Below are positions 42,955 to 51,517 of a stretch of 64,000 nt of DNA, one piece after another. The stretch is from the NCBI RefSeq assembly GCF_900102025.1, contig NZ_FNAU01000007.1, positions 1 through 64,000 on the forward strand, in the 5' to 3' direction. The translations under genes were made by a program, and so were the position numbers. Below the pieces are notes generated by a model that made no database searches, was not told where the DNA came from, and saw only the letters and a program-made list of their open reading frames with translations. Source of the DNA: Actinobaculum suis (lineage in GTDB: Bacteria; Actinomycetota; Actinomycetes; Actinomycetales; Actinomycetaceae). Position 1 is the first letter of the stretch, and the number at the start of each line of letters is the position of its first letter.

Positions 42955-44355
42955 CTATCCGAGGGGGAGCACGGCTTCCATGGCTTCGCGAATATCGGCG
43001 CAGGGTTTGGTGCGCAGGCCTTCCGGAATGTCTTTGGCGGCGGTGCCGCGCGGCACGAGGGCGAGGGTGAAGCCGAGCCGGGCGGCTTCTGCCAGGCGTT
43101 GTTGGATGCCGGTGACGGGCCGCAATTCGCCGGTGAGGGCTACTTCTCCGCAGGCGATCACGCCGGGGGCTATGGGTAGATCCGCGTAGGCGGAGGCCAG
43201 GGCGAGGGCGATAGCAATATCGGCGGCCGGTTCGCTTGCTCGCGCCCCGCCCACGGTGGAAACGAAAACGTCTTTTTGTTCCAGGGCAAAGCCGAGCCGG
43301 GCTTGTAGTACGGCGATGGTGATTGCTACTCGCGAATAGGAAACCCCGGCCGTGGTGCGTTGTGGCCGCCCGGTAGCGGGAACTACGAGGCCTTGTAGTT
43401 CTACGGGCATGGGGCGGCGGCCTTCTAAGGTCATGGTTACGCAGGTGCCGGGAACCGAAGAGGTGCGCGATGATAAAAACAGGCCGGAAGGATCGGCTAG
43501 CCCGTTGATGCCCGAATCGGTGAGTTCGAAGCAGCCGACTTCATCGGTGGCACCGTAGCGGTTTTTTACGGCGCGGACCATTCGTAATTGGGAATGCCGG
43601 TCGCCTTCAAATTGGCACACTACGTCTACCAAATGTTCGAGCACGCGCGGCCCGGCAATATTGCCGTCTTTGGTTACGTGGCCCACGAGCACTACGGGCA
43701 TGGCGCTGCGTTTAGCCACTTGGACGAGCGCGCTAGTTACGGCCTTGACTTGCGCGGTGCCACCGGCGGCGCCGTCGATCTGCGCACTGGAAATAGTTTG
43801 CACCGAATCGACAATCAGGAGGGAAGGCCGCGCGGTTTCTACGTGCCCGAGCACGCGGGCGAGGTCAGATTCGGCGGCCAGGTGCACATGCGGGTGCAGG
43901 GCGCCGATACGTTCCGCGCGTAAACGTACTTGCGCGGCCGATTCTTCCCCGGTTACGTAGAGTACCGGGCCTGCTTGGCGAGCTTGGGCCTGCGCGGCGG
44001 CTTTGGCGGCAACGTCCATGAGCAGGGTAGATTTCCCCACCCCTGGTTCCCCGGCGAGCAACACGACGGCGCCAGGCACTAGGCCCCCGCCCAGCACGCG
44101 GTCTAGTTCACTCACGCCGGTGGGGTGTTTAGTGGCCGCGGCTCGCGGCACCTCGGTAATCGGCGTGGCCGGGCTAGTGGGGGCGAGTGGCCCGGGAGTG
44201 CGGGAATCCCCGCCCGGGCCGGCAGCTGCCGCGGCGGGGCTTGGCTCTTGAACTTCTAGGGTGCCCCATTCCCCGCAGCGGGTACAGCGGCCCATCCACT
44301 TCGCGGCCGTCCATCCACAGTTAGTGCATTCATAAGTCGGCGTCGTCTTTGCCAT
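42955..44355 (-). CDS. radA: DNA repair protein RadA
   Basis: RecA-like ATPase that promotes branch migration in recombination repair. N-terminal zinc finger with paired CTNCGW and CTRCGEW motifs; Walker A AGEPGVGKSTLL; the RadA-specific motif appears as KNRYG (usually KNRFG); C-terminal Lon-like domain with EPAADIAIALALASAYAD and LVPRG. ATG at 44355 (MAKTTPTYEC) fits the family start, with AGGG eight bases upstream; another ATG two codons earlier is possible. About 467 residues, with a short Ala/Pro/Gly linker after the finger. Not obviously linked to its neighbours. Confidence 0.94.
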   Translation of the reverse strand: MAKTTPTYECTNCGWTAAKWMGRCTRCGEWGTLEVQEPSPAAAAAGPGGDSRTPGPLAPTSPATPITEVPRAAATKHPTGVSELDRVLGGGLVPGAVVLLAGEPGVGKSTLLMDVAAKAAAQAQARQAGPVLYVTGEESAAQVRLRAERIGALHPHVHLAAESDLARVLGHVETARPSLLIVDSVQTISSAQIDGAAGGTAQVKAVTSALVQVAKRSAMPVVLVGHVTKDGNIAGPRVLEHLVDVVCQFEGDRHSQLRMVRAVKNRYGATDEVGCFELTDSGINGLADPSGLFLSSRTSSVPGTCVTMTLEGRRPMPVELQGLVVPATGRPQRTTAGVSYSRVAITIAVLQARLGFALEQKDVFVSTVGGARASEPAADIAIALALASAYADLPIAPGVIACGEVALTGELRPVTGIQQRLAEAARLGFTLALVPRGTAAKDIPEGLRTKPCADIREAMEAVLPLG

Positions 44356-44502
44356 ACTCATAACCCTAGAACAGGGGTCCGACACTAAAGGCACCGGCGC
44401 GAGTGCCCTAAACACAAAGCGTGGAAAATGCGAACATTGCGAAACAGAAAGCGCGGAGTTGCTGGCGGGTGCGGCGTCGGCCCGGCGCGAGCGCCGCCGG
44501 CC

Positions 44503-45159
44503 CTACCGGGTGGCGAACTCCTCGAGGAGTTCCGAATCTCCGGAGACGATAATGACGTCGTCCGCGCCGATGCGGGTGTCTGCGCTGGCATATTCGAAGG
44601 CTTGCCCGGCGGCTTTCACGCCGATGATGCGTACGCCAAAGCGTTCGCGGATGCGCGATTGGGCAATAGTGAAACCCTGAATATCGCGCGGTGGGCGCAT
44701 TTTGACGATGGAAAAACCGTCTTCCATTTCGATGTAGTCGAGCATGCGGCCAGAAACCATGTGGGCCACGCGCTGGCCGGCGTCGAACTCCGGGTACACC
44801 ACGTGGTGGGCACCGATGCGCCGCAAAATTCGCCCGTGCGAACGCGAAATTGCTTTTGCCCAAATCTGCGTGGTCCCGAGGTCTACCAGGTTTGCGGTGA
44901 CCAGTACGGAAGCTTCTAGGGAGGTGCCGACGCCGACGACGGCCGTGCGGAAATCTTCGGCTCCCACTTCCTCCAACACTTCCATGGAGGTCGCATCCCC
45001 TTGGATAACGCGCAGCCGGCTCGACCATTTTTGAGCCAGATCCGGATCGCGCTCCACCACGAGCACGTCGCGGCCCAGGCCGTCTAGCGTGGTGGCAATA
45101 GCGGTACCAAAACGCCCCAGCCCAATTACGAGCACGCCCTTCTCATCAATATCCGCCAC
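44503..45159 (-). CDS. TrkA/KtrA-type potassium uptake regulatory subunit
   Basis: Cytoplasmic RCK subunit gating a potassium channel. Rossmann motif VLVIGLGRFGTAIATTL with a downstream acidic residue (VVERD), then a TrkA_C domain (FGVRIIGVKAAGQAFEYASADTRIGADDVIIVSG). 218 residues with a single RCK unit, as in KtrA/CeoB and not the double-length E. coli TrkA. It lies downstream of the TrkH-like gene on the same strand, 200 bases apart, and the two should form one uptake system. Confidence 0.9.
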   Translation of the reverse strand: MADIDEKGVLVIGLGRFGTAIATTLDGLGRDVLVVERDPDLAQKWSSRLRVIQGDATSMEVLEEVGAEDFRTAVVGVGTSLEASVLVTANLVDLGTTQIWAKAISRSHGRILRRIGAHHVVYPEFDAGQRVAHMVSGRMLDYIEMEDGFSIVKMRPPRDIQGFTIAQSRIRERFGVRIIGVKAAGQAFEYASADTRIGADDVIIVSGDSELLEEFATR

Positions 45160-45334
45160 GTCAATCCTTTCTGTTTGGCCATACCCAGTCTAAGTGGAAG
45201 CGCGGGGGCGAGCCTAGCACCCGGCCGCGCCCGTAAATCCGCCCCACGGAAACCTGCCACACGGAAACCTGCGATCCGGTGCCGCTGCCGCTATAACCTG
45301 CCCGCCGCAGTATCGCGGCGCCTCGCTACCAAAT

Positions 45335-45372
45335 AACTTGCTACCTAATAATCAACGTGCTACCCAATAATC
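45335..45372 (-). repeat. 19-bp duplication of the trkH-like gene end with stop codon
   Basis: AACTTGCTACCTAATAATC and AACGTGCTACCCAATAATC are adjacent (17 of 19 identical). The right copy holds the stop codon (CTA on the plus strand at 45360-45362). A third, shorter copy lies at 45324-45334. Confidence 0.85.
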
Positions 45373-46757
45373 GGGCGTTCTTGGGGGAGGCGGATGGTGC
45401 GGCGTCGGTTCCGCAAGGCGAGGGCGGCAGCAATCGTCATGGTGCCGGTGCGGCCAAAGAACATGAGCAAAATGAGTACCGCCTTTGCCGAACTGGGCAG
45501 GGCCGAGGTAATGCCGGTGGAAAGCCCGCAGGTAGCGAAGGCAGAAATGGATTCGAGGAGGATTTCGGAGAAGTGGAAATCGGTGAGCTGTAAAAGCGCG
45601 ATCGTGCTGATGCCAACCATGAGGGCGCCGGCAAAAGTCGCGGCAATGGCCAGGCGGAGAACTTCGGCCGGGATGCGTTTCCCAAAGGCTTCGGTATCAC
45701 GATCGCCCCGGGCTTCCGCGCGGATCGCCAGCAAGAGCACCGCGAAAGTGGTTACTTTAATGCCGCCGGCGGCGGAAGCTGAACCTCCCCCAATAAACAT
45801 GAGGCCGTCAATTATGAGCCAACTCGTTTCGGACATCGCCCCGATATCCGAGGTGGCAAGCCCGGTAGAACGCGCGTCGGTGGAAAGTACAAGAGCGGCA
45901 TTAATCCGATCCGCGGTGTTTAAAGCTCCCAGAGTTTCCGGGTTGTGCCATTCGAGAGCGCCGAGCGCGAATGCGCCCAAGATCCACAAAATTAGATACG
46001 TGGTGAGCGTAATTTTTGTGGTGATAGACCATTTTTTGGGTCGTTTCCGGTTGCGCCACATATCGAGCACTACCGGGAAACCAATAGCGCCCGCGATCGT
46101 GCCGAGCATAATCGGAATGGTAAGCGACCAATTTCCAACGTATGGCTCCACCCCTTCCGGCATGATCACAAAGCCGCCGTTATTGAAAATCGAGACGGCC
46201 ATGAAATAGGAATGCCACAAGCTGGTAAGGAGCGGTTCTCCTTTTTGTAGGAAGAAGGGGAGGAGCAAAACCAAAAGGATCGATTGCACCGTCAAAGAAA
46301 CGATCACGACGGCGCGGAGCAAGGACCCGACTTCCCCTAGGGAGGATTGGTTTTCACTGGCCGTGAGCATGCGCTGAGTCAGGCCCACATGGCGAGAAAC
46401 CGCGCGGCCCAAAATCGAAGCGAGGGTCATTACACCCAAGCCGCCCACAATAAGGCCGAAGGAAATAAAAAGCTGCCCGATCGGGGACCAAAAAGTGGCG
46501 GTGGAAACCGTGGTCAAACCCGTTACGCATACCGCCGAAGTCGCGGTGAAAAAAGCATCAATAAGTGGGGCAGGCTGCCCGCTAGCCGTAGCTACAGGTA
46601 AGGAAAGCAGCCCGACTAACAAGAGAATAACCAGTGCGAATACTCCCAGCGCTGCGCGGGCCGGGGTTTCGCGGGCGATTCGGTCAACACTTTCACGCAT
46701 CCTGTCGAGGAGGCGGGCGCGTGCTGCCGGGCGCCCACTCGATACATTTTCACTCAC
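45360..46757 (-). CDS. TrkH/KtrB-type potassium transporter, membrane subunit
   Basis: Potassium (or sodium-coupled potassium) translocating subunit, 465 residues, about ten helices with four imperfect pore loops: TATSAVCVTGLTTVSTATFW, IFNNGGFVIMPEGV, MFIGGGSASAAGGIKVTTF and AFATCGLSTGITSALP. The Gly of each filter is in the expected place. GTG at 46757 opens the frame with GGAG very close; a shorter start at 46700 is possible. Paired with the RCK subunit downstream. Confidence 0.9.
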   Translation of the reverse strand: MSENVSSGRPAARARLLDRMRESVDRIARETPARAALGVFALVILLLVGLLSLPVATASGQPAPLIDAFFTATSAVCVTGLTTVSTATFWSPIGQLFISFGLIVGGLGVMTLASILGRAVSRHVGLTQRMLTASENQSSLGEVGSLLRAVVIVSLTVQSILLVLLLPFFLQKGEPLLTSLWHSYFMAVSIFNNGGFVIMPEGVEPYVGNWSLTIPIMLGTIAGAIGFPVVLDMWRNRKRPKKWSITTKITLTTYLILWILGAFALGALEWHNPETLGALNTADRINAALVLSTDARSTGLATSDIGAMSETSWLIIDGLMFIGGGSASAAGGIKVTTFAVLLLAIRAEARGDRDTEAFGKRIPAEVLRLAIAATFAGALMVGISTIALLQLTDFHFSEILLESISAFATCGLSTGITSALPSSAKAVLILLMFFGRTGTMTIAAALALRNRRRTIRLPQERPIIG

Positions 46758-46878
46758 TCCGTGAGCCTAAGCGGCAAAGTCAACACCTGCAAGAACTCTG
46801 GTAACTCCCAAAAATGAGTTATCCTGAAGCATGTTGTAGTCGCTTGTGCGACCCTTCATCGAGACTTCAGGACGTGCC

Positions 46879-47094
46879 ATGACCAAACTACCGCTCAATA
46901 ACCCCCAGTTTTATACGGTTGCGGAGGTTGCTGATCTTGTGCGCGTTTCTCGGATGACGGTGTATCGAATGGTCCACTCTGGGGAACTACCTGCCGTGCG
47001 AGTGGGTGGTTCGTACCGGGTACCAGTTTCTGCGGTAGAAGATTTGCTCGGTGGTTCCCTGCCCGAAGCTGGACGGCGTACCGCCGGCGAATAA
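46879..47094 (+). CDS. BldC-like MerR/excisionase-family DNA-binding protein
   Basis: A 71-residue winged-helix protein: FYTVAEVADLVRVSRMTVYRMVHSGELPAVRVGGSYRVP is the classic BldC/excisionase HTH. In mycobacteria and Streptomyces a gene of this type lies directly upstream of the tiny bS22 ribosomal protein gene, as here (bS22 starts 283 bases later). BldC homologues control development or redox genes. ATG at 46879 fits the conserved N-terminus; an in-frame upstream start has no support. The gene is followed by a degenerate repeat array. Confidence 0.85.
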   Translation: MTKLPLNNPQFYTVAEVADLVRVSRMTVYRMVHSGELPAVRVGGSYRVPVSAVEDLLGGSLPEAGRRTAGE

Positions 47095-47100
47095 GTACGG

Positions 47101-47225
47101 CCAGGTGCGCGGTTACGTGTGCGGCCGGGTGGTGGCCAGGTACGTGGCCGCGTGGCGGTTACGTGCGCGGCCGGGTGGTGGCTAGGTGCACGGTGGCTAG
47201 GTGCACGGCTGGGTGGCGGCTACGC
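47101..47225 (+). repeat. Degenerate repeat array after the bldC-like gene
   Basis: GCGGTTACGTG(T/C)GCGGCCGGGTGGTGGC occurs twice about 45 bases apart, followed by two perfect 15-base copies of GTGGCTAGGTGCACG (47178-47207). It begins a few bases after the stop codon. Confidence 0.8.
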
Positions 47226-47377
47226 GAACCGGGAAGGGCAATAAAACCAACTAAGCGGCTAGACGTGATGACTACCCCACATTAAAGGAAGAAATCAGGG
47301 GCGGCCGAGCGGTAAAATAATCCAGGTCTATGGGTGTAGCGCCCGTATTTAAATGTCATCTGTTCCAGGAGGTGCCC

Positions 47378-47476
47378 GTGGGGTCCGTCATCAAGAAGCG
47401 CCGCAAGCGCATGTCGAAGAAGAAGCATCGCAAACTCCTTCGCAAGACGCGCCATCAGCGTCGCAATAAGAAGTAA
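47378..47476 (+). CDS. Small ribosomal protein bS22 (AURKAIP1/COX24 domain)
   Basis: A 32-residue, very basic protein: GTG start, then [32 protein letters not shown]. This matches the actinobacterial bS22 family (Rv0500B-like) of the 30S subunit. AGGAGG at 47367-47372 lies five bases before the GTG. Position after a BldC-like gene is conserved. Its last 15 bases including TAA are repeated perfectly once downstream, and a terminator follows at 47582. Confidence 0.92.
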   Translation: MGSVIKKRRKRMSKKKHRKLLRKTRHQRRNKK

Positions 47477-47575
47477 CGCAATAAGAAGTAACTAGTACAG
47501 CAAGTATCAGTACGGCCAAGTGCCAGTACGGCAGTACGGCCAAGTGTTGGTACGGCGAGTGCCAGTGCAGCGAAG
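47462..47575 (+). repeat. Perfect 15-bp duplication of the bS22 gene end plus degenerate units
   Basis: CGCAATAAGAAGTAA occurs at 47462-47476, ending with the real stop, and again at 47477-47491. It is followed by degenerate CAGTACGGCCAAGTGC units up to about 47575. Confidence 0.9.
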
Positions 47576-47581
47576 AAAATC

Positions 47582-47610
47582 GGGTCCGCGTAGCGGACCC
47601 TTTTCTTTTC
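47582..47610 (+). terminator. Terminator of the bS22 unit
   Basis: Perfect 8-bp stem GGGTCCGC, loop GTA, GCGGACCC, followed directly by TTTTCTTTTC. Confidence 0.92.
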
Positions 47611-48179
47611 ATTTACGCAAAACACTATTTTCGAAATTTCGCACTCGATTTCGCACTCGATTTCGCTCTAGATTCCGCATCCTTTCGTCTTTCGGGGTTT
47701 TGCGGTCTGCGATCTTTCAGGATTTCGCAACCTTCCGCCCGGGGAGAAATGAGAGACATGATTTTTTTGGGGCCGTTGGTCCTGTCAAACCGAAAAAGTG
47801 TGCACTACCGTAAACAAAGATCTGCGATTTCAGCTAAATTTTCATCCGCGCACACGAGTGCTCGCCAGGGTGATAGCACGCGGAATTGCAGGTCAGGAAG
47901 TGTGGATTTAGTGCATGTGCTACTCAATGCGAGGTAGCGGGTGAGTAAGTTCTGCCGGTATTGGAAATAGGGGATGGGTGCCTGCGCTTGTGGTGCAATC
48001 AGGTTTGGGACCTTGGTCTCCGGCCAGATTTCGCGCAAAAATCCATCTCCTACAATGGAAAAACCAGAAATTGAAGATAAAACTGTAGTGCGTCTAAATT
48101 TGCGGGTAGGGTCCGCAACCGAGGCGCACGCCGGAAAAATGCGTGATTTTCCGGATGGAACGTTGAGGGGAAACTTCCA
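47611..48179. other. AT-richer gap before the MarR gene
   Basis: 569 bases with visibly lower GC than the surroundings. The left part has GATTTCGCACTC repeats (47640-47670). A frame of 62 codons at 47749 has no family features and is probably chance. The right part must hold the MarR-gene promoter; an imperfect palindrome TAGTGCATGTGCTA lies near 47909. Confidence 0.4.
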
Positions 48180-48644
48180 ATGAACGAAGAAGTCCGCTGG
48201 CTCAGCGACGACGAGCAGTATGCCTGGCGTGCATATCTACGTGCAACGGCTATCATCTCCGAAAATTTGAATCGGGATCTGGTGCGCACGCATGCGATAT
48301 CGCATAACGAGTACGATATTTTGGCACGGCTTTCCGAAGCTCCCGACCGTACTTTGCGCATGTCAGCGCTCGCGGATGTGATGGTACATTCGCGTTCGCG
48401 GCTTACTCACACGGTCCGCCGCCTGGAAGATAAAGGGCTTGTAGTCCGTACCGCTAATGAGGAAGATCGGCGGGGTGTGGATTGTACGCTCACCAAGGCC
48501 GGTTGGGATTTTGTGGTTGAAGTGGCCGTTACGCACGTCAACTCCGTGCGCAAGCACGTGGTGGATAAGCTGGGGCACGATGATTTTCTCCGCCTGGGCT
48601 GGCTGTGTACCCGTCTGGTGGATAATCCGCGCGATATTCGCTAG
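48180..48644 (+). CDS. MarR-family transcriptional regulator
   Basis: A 154-residue winged-helix protein: helix 1 YAWRAYLRATAIISENLNRDL, then ISHNEYDILARLSEAPDRTLRMSALADVMVHSRSRLTHTVRRLEDKGLVVR, the standard MarR HTH with the DRR wing (ANEEDRRGVDCTLT). GAGGGG precedes the ATG. It is followed 85 bases later by a histidine phosphatase gene, which may be a target or merely a neighbour. The effector is unknown; it probably represses its own promoter, as most MarR proteins do. Confidence 0.88.
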   Translation: MNEEVRWLSDDEQYAWRAYLRATAIISENLNRDLVRTHAISHNEYDILARLSEAPDRTLRMSALADVMVHSRSRLTHTVRRLEDKGLVVRTANEEDRRGVDCTLTKAGWDFVVEVAVTHVNSVRKHVVDKLGHDDFLRLGWLCTRLVDNPRDIR

Positions 48645-48728
48645 AGCGCGATTCGGTAAAGCTGGTTTGCTCTGGCGCGAACTGGGCACTTGCCCACAGC
48701 ACGGTAGCTTCCACCTAGAATTGGGACC

Positions 48729-49394
48729 ATGATTGACGTTACGCGAGTGCATATTGTCCGCCATGGCGAGGTAGATAACCCGACCGGCGAGCTGTACGGG
48801 CGCCAGCCCGGATTCCATTTGACGAAGCTCGGCCACCGTATGGCCCAGCGCGTCTCCGATTATTTTGCGGATCGTGATATCCGTGCTGTGGTTGCCTCGC
48901 CGCTCGAACGTGCTGTAGAGACGGCCACTCCCACCGCGGAGCGGTTCGGCTTGGAAGTGCAAACCGATGCGAACCTGATCGAAGCAGGAAATAAATTCGA
49001 AGGCGTGAACGTCAACCGCAACCGCGCCATCTTGGCCCACCCGAAATATTGGGGCTGGTACACGAATCCTTTCCAGCCTTCTTGGGGTGAGCCCTATACC
49101 GAGATTGTGGACCGGATGAGTCAAGCTGTGCGTAGCGCCTTAACCCAGGCACGCGGCGGGGAAGCCGTGCTGGTTTCGCACCAACAGCCAATCTGGGTTT
49201 TGCGTCTCTTTATTGAAGGCCGCTCGTTGGCGCATGATCCGCGCCGAAGGCAATGCGCGCTCGCTTCAGTCACCACTCTTACTTTCCAGGCCCGCCGTCT
49301 GGTGGCCCTCGACTACGCCGAACCGGCCGCCGACCTGGTGAAAGCCTCCAAAGACATTACCCCCGGAGTTTCCGAAGCGGCACTGCGCAGCTAG
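48729..49394 (+). CDS. Histidine phosphatase (phosphoglycerate mutase-like) family protein
   Basis: Catalytic RHG motif at residues 11-13 (HIVRHGEVDNP) with His12 as phospho-acceptor, and the second His in EAVLVSHQQPIW. The 221-residue size and SPLERAVETATPTAERF segment fit the broad-specificity phosphatase branch, not glycolytic mutase. Substrate unknown. The ATG lies shortly after the MarR gene. The last 17 bases with the stop are duplicated downstream. Confidence 0.88.
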   Translation: MIDVTRVHIVRHGEVDNPTGELYGRQPGFHLTKLGHRMAQRVSDYFADRDIRAVVASPLERAVETATPTAERFGLEVQTDANLIEAGNKFEGVNVNRNRAILAHPKYWGWYTNPFQPSWGEPYTEIVDRMSQAVRSALTQARGGEAVLVSHQQPIWVLRLFIEGRSLAHDPRRRQCALASVTTLTFQARRLVALDYAEPAADLVKASKDITPGVSEAALRS

Positions 49395-49414
49395 AAGCAC
49401 TGCACAGCTAGAAG
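49381..49414 (+). repeat. 17-bp duplication of the histidine phosphatase gene end
   Basis: CACTGCGCAGCTAGAAG (holding the TAG stop) and CACTGCACAGCTAGAAG are adjacent, 16 of 17 identical. More distant CACTGCG(C/T) copies occur up to 49460. Confidence 0.88.
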
Positions 49415-49480
49415 CATAGAAACACTGCGCGTAACCAGAAACACTGCGTAGTAAAACGCGCGGACGCCGCGCGCCCGCCC

Positions 49481-49583
49481 TAGTTTTTCGGTTCCGGAAC
49501 TTGCTTATGCGGTTCCGGAACTTAGTTGTGTGGTTCCGGGAGCCTTGGTTGCGCGGTTCCGGAGTTTAGTTTTTCGGTTCCGG
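49481..49583 (-). repeat. 21-23-bp array copying the PLDc_N gene end
   Basis: The gene ends CCGGAACCGAAAAACTAA; on the minus strand this unit is followed by four more of the CCGGAACCNNNNAACNAAG type (21, 23, 21 and 17+ bases). TAA or TAG recurs in three of the copies. Confidence 0.9.
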
Positions 49584-50138
49584 TGCGCCGGGGCTAGTGG
49601 TATCAGTTTCGTTCTCGGGGTGTGGCTCGCCACCATTGGATGTCCGGTCAGCTTCGCCGGCGCGAGCAGAATTTCCGTGTGAGTAGCCGGAGCTGGGGTG
49701 CTGCGAGTTTTCGTTGCCGCCGTCTGCGCGATTATTTTCGGCACGGCCGCGATCAGTGTTGCTGGTTTCCGGTTCGGTAGCGACATCCTGAGCGGTTGCT
49801 GCCTCACGTTGCTGGCGTTCCCACTCGCGGAAACGCACCCGCGCATCCAAACGAGACAGGAATTCGGGATCATCATCTGGCGCAACCTGCCCGGAACGGC
49901 GCGGACGATCACGGCGAAGCCCTTGCCCGCCTAAAGAAATCGAACCTGTGGGATATTTCAGCGGCCAAGAAAGCGCAATCCACAAGACCGAACCGAGCAC
50001 TGGCAAAACTACCGTCAGCGCGATCCACGCCGATTTTGCCAGGCGTCCGGGAACTTGCGATTGGTCAGTACGAACACAATCGACAATTCCGTAAACCCAC
50101 ACCGTGACCGCGAACAGGGCCATCAACACTCGAGCCAT
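49566..50138 (-). CDS. PLDc_N-domain membrane protein
   Basis: Two helices (residues 4-20 and 33-52) separated by the conserved VDCVRTDQSQVP-type loop of the PLDc_N (phospholipase D nuclease N-terminal) domain: a small membrane module of unknown role. The 130-residue C-terminal tail is hydrophilic, Glu/Asn/Ser rich. ATG at 50138 is used; in-frame codons upstream are not conserved. No nuclease domain is present. Adjacent to menA on the same strand. Confidence 0.8.
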   Translation of the reverse strand: MARVLMALFAVTVWVYGIVDCVRTDQSQVPGRLAKSAWIALTVVLPVLGSVLWIALSWPLKYPTGSISLGGQGLRRDRPRRSGQVAPDDDPEFLSRLDARVRFREWERQQREAATAQDVATEPETSNTDRGRAENNRADGGNENSQHPSSGYSHGNSARAGEADRTSNGGEPHPENETDTTSPGAPEPKN

Positions 50139-50348
50139 GCCTACAATTCTAACCTCTGGAAGTGTGCACCTCTTACATAACTTGCACACATAAGCAGTCG
50201 GCGTACCGCACCCGGCCTGGCTACCTGCATAATCTCGGATAGCCTACCAACACCGCGAGCGCGATTAGCCGCCAGAAACCAGAGGCGGCCGGGCGTGAAT
50301 TATTGCGCCAACCGGGCCCGAACAATTACCGCAAACCGGCCAAATTCC

Positions 50349-51257
50349 TCATCCGAGCCAGGCGGCCAGGGCGTAGGCAAACGCCGTCGCCAATCCGTAA
50401 CTGAGCTCCACGAAACCAGTGTTTCGCAAAACTGGAATGAGGGCGCGCCCTTCTGCCCGCTGCGTGCCCGCGCGGGTAACCGTTCGCGCACACCCGAAAG
50501 CAAGATAGGCGGGGTAAGCGAAAAGCACTACGAGCCACCAGCGCGATCCTAAGAAAATGCAAAGCACGACGCCGAGGGCCAAGGCCAGTGCCAAAGTGGC
50601 GGCATAAACCTGCCGGGCACGCGCGTCTCCCAGGCGCACGGCCAAAGTGTGTTTACCCGTCACTGAATCGGTGGGAATATCGCGAATATTGTTGACCATC
50701 AACAAGGCGCAGGCGATCAGGCCCATGGCGCAAGCGGCGATCCATGCCGGGGCGGGTACGGCAAGTAGCTGCACGTATACGGTCCCGGCGGTAGACATGA
50801 GGCCAAAGAAGAGGAAGACCCCAACTTCGCCCAGTCCGGCATAGCCATACGGATGTTTACCTCCGGTGTAGAACCAGGCGGCGAGCGCGGCCGCCACGCC
50901 CAGGCCAAGTAGCCACCATTTGCCGGTGAGCGCGACGAGCCACAAGCCACAGACGCAGGCAAGCACGTAGCAGGCAATGGCAGCGCGGAGCACTACTTGC
51001 GGTGAAGTTCTCCCGCCCCCGGTGAGGCGGGGTGGGCCGGTGCGTACGGCGTCGGTGCCGCGCACCCCGTCCGAATAGTCATTGGAAAGGTTGACGGCGA
51101 TCTGCAAAATCAGGGCGATGGCCAGGCACAGCCCGGCTCTTGCCCAGTTGGCGCCGCCGCCCCAAATCGCAATTCCGGTACCGGCAAATACCGGCGAAAC
51201 ACTTGCCGGCAGGGTGCGGGCACGAATGCCTTCCACCCAATCATTGAAAGTAGCCAC
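50349..51257 (-). CDS. menA: 1,4-dihydroxy-2-naphthoate polyprenyltransferase
   Basis: Membrane enzyme attaching the polyprenyl tail to DHNA, giving demethylmenaquinone. The first Asp-rich motif NLSNDYSDGVRGTD is clear, the second is around VNNIRDIPTDSVTGKHTLA, and eight or nine helices are present. ATGGCTAC at 51257 gives a normal 302-residue protein. Together with menG and the polyprenyl diphosphate synthase a few kb downstream it supplies menaquinone, so the organism probably respires. Confidence 0.92.
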   Translation of the reverse strand: MATFNDWVEGIRARTLPASVSPVFAGTGIAIWGGGANWARAGLCLAIALILQIAVNLSNDYSDGVRGTDAVRTGPPRLTGGGRTSPQVVLRAAIACYVLACVCGLWLVALTGKWWLLGLGVAAALAAWFYTGGKHPYGYAGLGEVGVFLFFGLMSTAGTVYVQLLAVPAPAWIAACAMGLIACALLMVNNIRDIPTDSVTGKHTLAVRLGDARARQVYAATLALALALGVVLCIFLGSRWWLVVLFAYPAYLAFGCARTVTRAGTQRAEGRALIPVLRNTGFVELSYGLATAFAYALAAWLG

Positions 51258-51356
51258 GATTCGACATTTTAGGTGGACAGCCGGTTTCCGGCTACCTCAT
51301 GTGCATCGGCTACCCGCATGTGCAGATGGGCGCGGCGGCAGCGGGCGCGCGCCGGT

Positions 51357-51482
51357 GGGCGCCGGCCGGCCTACCAGTATCTGTGCCGGCCTACCGATGC
51401 CCGTGTCTGTGCCTGCCTACTGATGCCCGTGTCTGTGCCTGTGCCGGCGCCTGCGTCTGTGCCGGCCTAGCGGTGCCCATGT
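51357..51482 (-). repeat. 26-bp array downstream of the large membrane protein gene
   Basis: CTGTGCCGGCCTACCGATGC CCGTGT (51381-51406) is followed by CTGTGCCTGCCTACTGATGC CCGTGT and two more drifted units to 51482, a period of 24-26 bases. On the minus strand several units contain TAG. The array lies between the stop of the 51518-53740 gene and menA. Confidence 0.85.
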
Positions 51483-51517
51483 TTGTGGCTGCACCCCTCC
51501 GCCATTTGTGCTCGTGT

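Noticed and set aside
47749-47937. 62-codon frame starting MRDMIFLG
   Set aside because: No homology features; composition matches the AT-richer gap. Left as noncoding.
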